DNA of 40,517 nucleotides, taken from the NCBI GenBank assembly GCA_964541595.1, contig CAZIRO010000004.1:1-40517 (forward strand), in the 5' to 3' direction. Position numbers and translations under genes: made by a program. This document shows positions 34,454 through 40,517 of the stretch, piece after piece (position 1 is the stretch's first letter; each line of letters begins with the position of its first letter). Below the pieces are notes generated by a model, which did not search any database, was not told the origin of the DNA, and saw nothing but the letters and a program-made list of their open reading frames with translations. Source of the stretch: CAZIRO01 sp964541595 (GTDB lineage Bacteria; Acidobacteriota; HRBIN11).

Positions 34454-34948
34454 ATGCGTTTGCCTGTTCAGATCAAACACATTCTCTTCGCCACGGACTT
34501 TTCTGTATATTCGGAACGTGCGCGGGACTATGCACTTGCGGTCGCCAAGAAGTTCCGTGCGCGGATTTACGTCTTGCATGCGATCGAAGTCGTGCACTAC
34601 ATGCATGAGGATCCCGAGTTACGCGAATGGCTCCGTTCTCTGGAACGGTCGCTGGAGGACCGTCTGGCCAGAGAACTCGCCTATTTTCAGGATTACGGCA
34701 TTGATGCCGAAGGGGAACTCATCATCGGTTCTCCCTGGCGCGTGATCGTGACCTTTGCCAAAGAGAAACGGATCGATCTCATCGTCATGGGCACCCATGG
34801 AGTACGCACGCTGGAGGGAAAAGTCCTGCTGGGCACGACGTCACATAAAGTGGCACTGGCTGCGTCCGTCCCGGTGATGCTGGTCCGTCCCTATGAAGAA
34901 GCATCTCTCCTGACCGAAGATCCGCATCGCGTCCCGGCCGAGGAGTAG
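34454..34948 (+). CDS. Universal stress protein (UspA family)
   Basis: The 164-residue protein has a single UspA domain. The strand KHILFATDFS opens it, and the ATP-binding motif appears as VMGTHGVRTLEGKVLLGTTSHKVALAASVPVMLV (pattern GxxGxxxxxxGS/T). It is the nucleotide-binding subtype by this motif. The specific function is unknown. GGGAG precedes the ATG by eight bases. It stops at TAG three bases before kdsD, so the two are probably one operon. Confidence 0.92.
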   Translation: MRLPVQIKHILFATDFSVYSERARDYALAVAKKFRARIYVLHAIEVVHYMHEDPELREWLRSLERSLEDRLARELAYFQDYGIDAEGELIIGSPWRVIVTFAKEKRIDLIVMGTHGVRTLEGKVLLGTTSHKVALAASVPVMLVRPYEEASLLTEDPHRVPAEE

Positions 34949-34951
34949 ATC

Positions 34952-35938
34952 ATGGCGGGGCACGCGCTTTCTTCCGACGCCGAACTCATCGCCATCGGTC
35001 GCCAGGTGATCCGCACCGAGGTGGAGGGCCTACACAGGCTGATGCAGCACATCGGCAACTCGTTTGCCGCGGCGGTGCACTGCCTTTGTGCGTGCTCCGG
35101 ACGCGTGATCGTCTCCGGGATCGGCAAGTCCGGAGTGATCGGCAAAAAACTGGCGGGATCCCTCACCAGCATCGGTGTGCCCGGCATCTTCCTCCATCCC
35201 GTGGAGGCGTTGCACGGTGATCTCGGGCTGATCCTTCCGGAGGACGTGCTGATCGTACTGTCGTACAGTGGCGAGACGGTCGAGATTCTCCGTTTTGTGG
35301 AGTGGATTCATCGGTATGATATTCCCATTATCGCGATGACCGGTAACGCCCGATCCACACTCGCGCGGTACAGTACCATCGTACTGGCGATCGGACCAGT
35401 GGAAGAAGCGACGCCGGAGCGTCTGTTGCCGACGACCAGCACGACGGTCATGCTCGCGCTGAGTGATGCTCTGACCGTGGCCGTCATGCATGCGAAAGGC
35501 GTCCGCGACGGTATGGTGGCGCACCTGCACCCCTCGGGCAGCATCGGCCGGAAGATCCTGCAGGTCAAAGAAGTCATGCATCGACCGCCCGAGCTGCCCC
35601 TGGTCGCCGCAGATGTTTCCGTGCCTGAGGCCGTACGTGAGATGTCCCGTAAGGGATTCGGTTGTGTGCTGGTGGTCGACACGATCGGCCACCTCGCCGG
35701 GATCTTTACCGATGGCGATCTGCGCCGCACGATCGAACGGTATCGTGACGTATCGACGCTCCGCATCGGGGACGTCATGACCCCGCATCCGAAGACACTC
35801 GCGCCTGATGCGCTGGCGGCCGACGCGCTGCGGTTGATGGAGAAATTCCGGATTACGGTATTGCCCGTAATCGATAGCGACCGTCATCCCGTGGGCCTCG
35901 TTCACATTCACGACCTGTGGCGACTGCAGATGTTCTGA
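34952..35938 (+). CDS. kdsD: D-arabinose 5-phosphate isomerase (KpsF/GutQ/KdsD family)
   Basis: The enzyme converts ribulose 5-phosphate to arabinose 5-phosphate, the first step of Kdo synthesis for lipopolysaccharide. The 328-residue protein has an N-terminal SIS domain (VIVSGIGKSGVIGKKLAGSLTSIG, HGDLGLI, LSYSGET, TTSTTVMLALSDALTVAVM) and two CBS domains (VKEVMH..., IGDVMTPHPKTL...). Full length and domain order match KdsD. Its presence is the best evidence here for an outer membrane. It starts three bases after the stress-protein stop. Confidence 0.95.
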   Translation: MAGHALSSDAELIAIGRQVIRTEVEGLHRLMQHIGNSFAAAVHCLCACSGRVIVSGIGKSGVIGKKLAGSLTSIGVPGIFLHPVEALHGDLGLILPEDVLIVLSYSGETVEILRFVEWIHRYDIPIIAMTGNARSTLARYSTIVLAIGPVEEATPERLLPTTSTTVMLALSDALTVAVMHAKGVRDGMVAHLHPSGSIGRKILQVKEVMHRPPELPLVAADVSVPEAVREMSRKGFGCVLVVDTIGHLAGIFTDGDLRRTIERYRDVSTLRIGDVMTPHPKTLAPDALAADALRLMEKFRITVLPVIDSDRHPVGLVHIHDLWRLQMF

Positions 35939-36061
35939 TGCATGGGATTCCGTCGATCTCCGCACGCGTGCGCATGCAACATACTTTTTCCCATCCGATT
36001 TTTCCGTATCCGTATGTAGGGTCGATGCACCCATTGACATGTAAACCACGTGGAGCAAACG

Positions 36062-37165
36062 ATGCGTCGCCCGAATCGTCTGCAAACGGCCGGTGCGGAA
36101 GCGACGCCGGCACTCCCCGAGCTTGTGGGCCGCTCGCACGCGATGTGCACGGTCCGTACCCGGATCCGTCGTATTGCCCCCCTGTCCATTCCCGTGCTCA
36201 TTCTGGGGGAAACGGGAACCGGCAAAGAACTCGTGGCCCGGCGCATCCACCTGGAGAGCGACCGTGCGGGTCGCCCGTGGGTGCCGATCAACTGTGCAGC
36301 GATTCCGGACACCCTGTTCGAAGGGGAACTGTTCGGTTACAGCCGCGGCGCGTTTACGGGAGCGGACCGCACGCGTCCGGGGTTGCTGGAGTCCGCTGCG
36401 GATGGCACTGTTTTCCTGGATGAAGTTGCCGAACTCTCGCCCGCCGGTCAGGCGAAACTGTTGCGTGTGCTTCAGGAACAGACGATTCGCCGCCTGGGCG
36501 AGACGTGGGAGCGACCTCTCGCCTGCCGGTGGATTTTCGCCGCACAGCCGTCTCTGCTGGAGCGCGTGCGGACCGGTCAGTTCCGCATGGATCTGTTTTT
36601 TCGCATTGCACGCTACCGGATTCAGCTGCCGCCATTGCGGGATCGGCCGGAAGACATCCCGATCACAGCGCGTTTTATTCTTCGCCGTCTGACCGCTCAG
36701 TTTGGCCTCCGCATTGACCGCGTCGAACCGGAAGTCTGGTCCACGCTGGAACAGTATTTGTGGCCGGGAAATGTACGCGAACTCGAAGCCGTGCTGACGG
36801 CTGCGGTCATCGACGCACTGGATGGTCGGGTATTATGTGCATCGCATGTACGGACGCACCTGGGCAATTTCAGCATTTTTCCACATCCCGCACCGGCCGA
36901 TGCACACGGCGTATGGACGTTCTCCATGCCCGCCGAACTCACGCTACTGGAGGCGCTGGACCGATTCGCGTATGCATACGTCCTGCGCACACTGCAGCAG
37001 TGCGATGGTGTCAAGGTCGCGGCGGCGCGGAAATTGCGCATTCATCGAAACAGGCTGTACCGGATTCTGCGCAGTCATCGAACGGACACCGGGTACAACC
37101 GTCCGGATCGAATGACCAGACGCTGGACATGTGGGGCAGCGTGCTGCAACCAGAATTTCCGGTGA
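36062..37165 (+). CDS. Sigma-54-type AAA+ transcriptional activator without receiver domain
   Basis: The 367-residue protein starts almost at once with the central AAA+ domain. Visible are Walker A LGETGTGKELVARRIH, the sigma-54 contacting loop RGAFTGAD, Walker B GTVFLDEVAELS, and LRDRPEDIPI with the WPGNVREL sequence. A C-terminal Fis-type helix-turn-helix follows (VKVAAARKLRIHRNRLYRILR). No sensory N-domain is present, so it may be constitutively active or controlled by a partner. GGAG precedes the ATG. Its last 91 bases overlap the end of recF on the opposite strand. Confidence 0.92.
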   Translation: MRRPNRLQTAGAEATPALPELVGRSHAMCTVRTRIRRIAPLSIPVLILGETGTGKELVARRIHLESDRAGRPWVPINCAAIPDTLFEGELFGYSRGAFTGADRTRPGLLESAADGTVFLDEVAELSPAGQAKLLRVLQEQTIRRLGETWERPLACRWIFAAQPSLLERVRTGQFRMDLFFRIARYRIQLPPLRDRPEDIPITARFILRRLTAQFGLRIDRVEPEVWSTLEQYLWPGNVRELEAVLTAAVIDALDGRVLCASHVRTHLGNFSIFPHPAPADAHGVWTFSMPAELTLLEALDRFAYAYVLRTLQQCDGVKVAAARKLRIHRNRLYRILRSHRTDTGYNRPDRMTRRWTCGAACCNQNFR

Positions 37166-38163
37166 CTCGTCAGCAGCACGTACGGGTGTGGAAAAATCGT
37201 GAATAAGTCCCGGGCACGTGGGGTATCCAGTTCGGCATCGAAGTCATCGATGAGGAGACGCAATGGTCTGGCGTGTATTTGCTGGACCAGCCGTGCGATG
37301 GCGCAACCCCATACGGTCAGCAGGGCACGGATCTGCCCTGCGGAGGCGGTATCCCAGAACGATCCATGCGGTCCGAAGACACGCAAATCATCCCGGTGCG
37401 GTCCGACGAGGGAACGGCCGTGCGCCCGTTCCCGGGATGCAAATTTTTCCAACATTTGAAGCACTTCTTCAGGCGAAGGCGGGGACTGTTCCGGGGACCA
37501 GAACGGACTGGTGAGCGCTATTCGGAGCGGTCGTCCCGGAAACAGCCGCACCCACATGCGTGCAATGATTGGACGGACCTGACGCACCAGATACGCGCGC
37601 ATCTCCCAGATCTTTGCCGCCGCCGTGCAGTAGGGCACATCCCAGACGTGTTGCTCTGCGGACGGACTTCCGGATGCCAGGGCGGCATTGCGCTGGTTTC
37701 GGGCCTGGTCAAACCGCTGTAGCCACTTTCGATACTGTGGAAAAATCGTGGACAGGCTTCGGTCCAGAAACTGACGACGATACGACGCGCGCGCGGCGAG
37801 CAGGGGCACCGCACGACCGCCGAGGTATAGCACGGGATTCTGCGCACGCCAGACACTGAATGCGACCGCATGGCCCTGAACAAACAGGCGTGCCGGACCG
37901 TCGCGCGGAATGACGAGTTCCACGGTCTCGAACCGTTCCGACCACTCCACACACACCCGGGCAATCGGGGCGCCTGAACGGATCACCCGGTCTTTGCGGC
38001 GGGTGCGAAACGACCGCCCATGGACCATCCAGTAAAACGCTTCCAGAAGACTGGTTTTTCCGCTTGCATTGGGGCCTACAATAATGGTAAGGGTGTCCTC
38101 CAGTTCAATGTCGACCTGGAGATTCCGGAAATGCTCAATCTTCCATTTCCATCGCGCCGTCAT
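37075..38163 (-). CDS. recF: DNA replication and repair protein RecF
   Basis: RecF is an SMC-like ATPase that helps load RecA at gaps with RecO and RecR. The 362-residue protein has Walker A VGPNASGKTSLLEAFYW near residue 30, the ABC signature TASAGQIRALL and Walker B LRLLIDDFDAELD. VGPHRDD, typical of RecF, is present. The ATG overlaps the dnaN end by 29 bases, with AGGAGG about 12 bases upstream. It follows dnaN as in many origin regions. Confidence 0.94.
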   Translation of the reverse strand: MTARWKWKIEHFRNLQVDIELEDTLTIIVGPNASGKTSLLEAFYWMVHGRSFRTRRKDRVIRSGAPIARVCVEWSERFETVELVIPRDGPARLFVQGHAVAFSVWRAQNPVLYLGGRAVPLLAARASYRRQFLDRSLSTIFPQYRKWLQRFDQARNQRNAALASGSPSAEQHVWDVPYCTAAAKIWEMRAYLVRQVRPIIARMWVRLFPGRPLRIALTSPFWSPEQSPPSPEEVLQMLEKFASRERAHGRSLVGPHRDDLRVFGPHGSFWDTASAGQIRALLTVWGCAIARLVQQIHARPLRLLIDDFDAELDTPRARDLFTIFPHPYVLLTSHRKFWLQHAAPHVQRLVIRSGRLYPVSVR

Positions 38164-39355
38164 CGACGAAATCGGCCTCCTTTGGTGCGGCAGCCTCGGA
38201 CGCGCGTTCCGTCTCTTCCACCTGTTCCTCTGCGATAGGCATGTATACGAATGCGAACGTTTCCGTTCGATCCTCGCCGACGGGACGGATCGCCGCCGGT
38301 TCGCGTGTCGATTTGAACCACAGTTCGATTTCGTTCTCATGCACGGCAGACAGAAACTCTACGAGGAATTCGCCATTGACGCAGATGGGAAACGGCTCGC
38401 CCTCGACGAACGCTTCAACCATATCCGTAGCCGTACCCGTGGCCGGATTGTGGAATTTCAATTCCAGCATGCGATCGCGCCATGTCAGCCAGACGGATGG
38501 CGCATGGGCAAGCGGGGTCCCCTTGGCCAGCAAAATGATTCGCCGCACGGATTCCAACAACGCAGCCCGCTGGACCCGCACACGATATGGCGCCGATTCG
38601 GGAATGAAACTCCGAAACTCGGGGAATGTGTCTTCGATCATTCGAATGCTGATCCGCCGGTTGCCGAGATCAAACACAATCAGATTCTGATGCGTACCGA
38701 TCTGCACCGTTTCAATCGCGTCCGCAGCGAGTACATTGCGCAATTCTTGCAGGGCTTTCCGGTGGATCAGCAGGGTAAAGTCTTCCTGTGGTGCACCCTC
38801 TTCCCAGCGGGTCTGGTAATACGCCAGCCGGTAGATATCCATTGCCGCGGCCGCGAGGGTTTCCCCGCGCTTTTCCAGCCACATCCCGAGGAATGCTTCC
38901 CGGAGCGTATGTTTCGGGATGACAAAATCGACCGTATCCATGGCCCTGCGGAGCATCCACCCGGGCAATCGAACGGTATGCTCCGTTTCACCGGGAATCT
39001 GGGGCATGGGATAGTCTTCCGGCGACAGTGCCAACACTTCAAAACAGGTGCGTCCCGCACGGATGACCACCTGCGGCAACGTTTGCAATTCGATCTCGAC
39101 CCGCGTATTGGGAAGTGACTTGACGATGTCGACCAGAATACGCGCGGGCAGTGCGACTTTTCCGGGGGTTTCCACCTGCGCGGGAATCGTGGAGGCATAA
39201 CTGAGTTCCATATCCGAGGCCGTCAGACGTATCTGTTCGGCCTCGGCTTCCAGAAGGAAGTAAGACAGTGTAGGGATCGCCGATTTCCTTTCAATTGCAC
39301 CCTGGATCAGTCGGAGTTCCGTGTGAAACGGTTCCTTTTCGACTGAACAACGCAT
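38135..39355 (-). CDS. dnaN: DNA polymerase III beta sliding clamp with acidic C-terminal tail
   Basis: DnaN is the ring clamp that tethers DNA polymerases. The 406-residue protein has the three-domain pattern of DnaN (RKSAIPTLSYFLLEA early, EDTFPEFRSFIP in the middle, FAFVYMPI near the end). Most clamps stop right after the MPMRL-like strand that helps form the partner-binding pocket. Here it reads VYMPIAEEQ and continues for about 33 mostly acidic residues. GAGGTG precedes the ATG, and a good promoter lies just upstream. recF follows with a short overlap. Confidence 0.94.
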   Translation of the reverse strand: MRCSVEKEPFHTELRLIQGAIERKSAIPTLSYFLLEAEAEQIRLTASDMELSYASTIPAQVETPGKVALPARILVDIVKSLPNTRVEIELQTLPQVVIRAGRTCFEVLALSPEDYPMPQIPGETEHTVRLPGWMLRRAMDTVDFVIPKHTLREAFLGMWLEKRGETLAAAAMDIYRLAYYQTRWEEGAPQEDFTLLIHRKALQELRNVLAADAIETVQIGTHQNLIVFDLGNRRISIRMIEDTFPEFRSFIPESAPYRVRVQRAALLESVRRIILLAKGTPLAHAPSVWLTWRDRMLELKFHNPATGTATDMVEAFVEGEPFPICVNGEFLVEFLSAVHENEIELWFKSTREPAAIRPVGEDRTETFAFVYMPIAEEQVEETERASEAAAPKEADFVDDGAMEMED

Positions 39356-39383
39356 GGATCACCTCATTTGCGGTGTTGGCATC

Positions 39384-39412
39384 ATCTTACGCGGGTTGAA
39401 CGTTCTGATCAA
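39384..39412 (-). promoter_or_regulatory. Promoter for dnaN-recF
   Basis: On the minus strand there is TTGATC, 17 bp and TAAGAT, ending 29 bp before the dnaN start. Confidence 0.65.
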
Positions 39413-39425
39413 TCAGAGTCGATCC

Positions 39426-39632
39426 TGGGATCGGGACAGGCCATGGGACACCGTGGGTACCCATGCGGTCATGCACTATCCCCAGCCCATGGGATACCCC
39501 GTCCCCTGTCTTCCGTCTCCCGTCCCGGAGACCCGACACCCGGGACCTGAGACCTGACACCCGACACCCGGTGTCGACCGGGCCATCCGCGCATCCGGTG
39601 CATCCCCTGTCCCATTGCCTGTCCCGATCTCC
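39426..39632. repeat. Intergenic TIR element, copy G (complete, 207 bp)
   Basis: The ends are at 39426-39450 and 39608-39632. The left half matches the inverted right part of copy F. The right half matches copy A directly and copy D in reverse. The middle holds GACACCCGGGACCTGAGACC-like degenerate units. It lies between the dnaN promoter and the divergent sensor gene. Confidence 0.85.
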
Positions 39633-39717
39633 GTCGATCCGGTTGAGGAAATATATCGGATGTGATAAAGTTTTCTGGGGTTGGGTGGTGTTAAGTTGCT
39701 ATCCGGGAAAGTCAATA

Positions 39718-40517
39718 ATGGAAGAGTGCAACTCCTGGCGCATCCTGTGGGTGGGACCAGGTCCTGCCGACCGGGATGACTTCACCACTGCACTGGCCCG
39801 AACCTGTGGACCGACTGAACTCACACGGGAGGATCGTTTATCAGCTGTCCAGCAGCGACTGCAACAGACGACATTCGATCTGGTCATTGTGCATATGCGC
39901 ATCCTCCAACGGTGGAATGTCGATCCGGTGCCCTGGTTTCGACGGATCCGTCCAGACCTGCCGATTCTCGTCCTGGCCGATCGCATGGAAGATGTTCCCC
40001 CGCACTGGCAACGTCTGGCCGGTGTATATGTGGACGCCGATCCGGCACGCGATCCCGCAGCGCTGATCGAGCATATCCGGGCGATTTTGCACGACACGCA
40101 CGCGGACGGCGTGTCCATGCAAGCCGGAGAGAGCGCCCTGGACGTCCCGAACGTCGTACCCGTCGGTCTGTACCGGGTGTCGCCGGACGGTCGATGGATC
40201 GATGCGAACTCCGAGATGCTGTCGATCCTGCGGGTTCGGGATCTGGTGGATCTGGAGGCCTTTCCCTTTCCGCAGCTATTCTGCAACCCCTCGGATTGGG
40301 AGTATCGGATCGCCCGGTTGACCGCACACGGAGCGGTGCGTAATCTGCGTGTGCGGCTGCAACGTCCGGACGGAAGCGAGTTCTGGGGGCTGGACAGCGC
40401 ACGTGTCGTGCGCGGACCGGACGGTACCGTCTTATACCATGTCGGTGCCCTGGTGGACATCAGTGCCTGGGTATTGCGGGACCGGGAGCGGGACGCGGTA
40501 CAGACCGTGCTACGGAT
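39718..40517 (+). CDS. Sensor protein with degenerate receiver and PAS domain (partial, runs off window)
   Basis: The frame is open for 266 codons to the window end. Residues 1-125 look like a response-regulator receiver fold (WRILWVGPGPADRDDF at the start, IRPDLPILVLADRM later). The phosphoacceptor strand reads FDLVIVHMRIL, with His where Asp is expected. Residues 145-250 form a PAS/PAC domain (GLYRVSPDGRWIDANSEML..., YHVGALVDISAW). A kinase or cyclase domain probably follows outside the window. The ATG is used because it starts the domain. The site upstream is weak. A possible -10 (TGTGATAAA) lies near 39661. Confidence 0.8.
   Translation, partial: MEECNSWRILWVGPGPADRDDFTTALARTCGPTELTREDRLSAVQQRLQQTTFDLVIVHMRILQRWNVDPVPWFRRIRPDLPILVLADRMEDVPPHWQRLAGVYVDADPARDPAALIEHIRAILHDTHADGVSMQAGESALDVPNVVPVGLYRVSPDGRWIDANSEMLSILRVRDLVDLEAFPFPQLFCNPSDWEYRIARLTAHGAVRNLRVRLQRPDGSEFWGLDSARVVRGPDGTVLYHVGALVDISAWVLRDRERDAVQTVLR

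Noticed and set aside
36042..36057. Third parS-like site around CCACGTGG before the sigma-54 activator
   Set aside because: Only the inner 8 bp are palindromic. The outer bases differ on both sides, and it overlaps the ribosome-binding region.

Overview
This window looks like an origin-proximal chromosomal segment of a GC-rich, diderm (Gram-negative type) bacterium that I cannot place in a phylum. The Kdo-pathway enzyme KdsD implies lipopolysaccharide. The long gyrase B, an MglA-type small GTPase and tRNA genes with encoded CCA ends fit the same picture. dnaN, recF and gyrB lie in the window, and two ParB-type parS palindromes sit in and beside dapF. dnaA and a convincing oriC are not visible. 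No prophage, insertion sequence or CRISPR array is seen.

Layout, left to right. 1-5.8 kb: an MBL-fold hydrolase (-), then urocanate hydratase and gyrB (+). 5.8-6.2 kb: an AT-rich gap with a decayed foreign-looking reading frame. 6.2-12.6 kb: a minus-strand operon PIN/TRAM protein - der - mglA-like - uvrA. 12.7-15.7 kb: a plus-strand group of an ornithine cyclodeaminase/alanine dehydrogenase family gene (interrupted by an in-frame TAG), a TusA-like gene, a structured leader and mgtE. 15.8-18.2 kb: infC-rpmI-rplT-pheS (-), without pheT. 18.4-19.2 kb: an AmiS/UreI-family channel gene (+) behind a strong promoter and about 107 nt of leader. 19.3-20.1 kb: tRNA-Val, an FHA protein and tRNA-Pro (-). 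20.7-22.2 kb: comM (+). 22.2-29.8 kb: a long minus-strand series of B12-binding radical SAM protein, XdhC-like protein, polyprenyl synthase, radical SAM protein, pentapeptide-repeat protein, NAD kinase and a SpoU methyltransferase. tRNA-Gln follows. 30.2-36 kb: thiolase (+), then purB-purS-dapF (-), then a universal stress protein and kdsD (+). 36-40.5 kb: a sigma-54-type AAA+ activator (+), dnaN-recF (-), and the start of a sensor protein with a degenerate receiver and a PAS domain that runs off the window.

The most unusual feature is a family of intergenic elements of about 160-235 bp with 25-bp terminal inverted repeats (core ATCGGGACAGGCNATGGGAC). Seven ends or copies are seen. All those whose two neighbours can be seen lie between divergently transcribed genes. 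Two of them sit head to head around a palindromic pair of divergent promoters between purB and the stress-protein gene. Other points to check are the amber codon at 13619, the pseudoknot-capable leader of mgtE, the orphan leader of amiS, and the long tails on MglA and the beta clamp.
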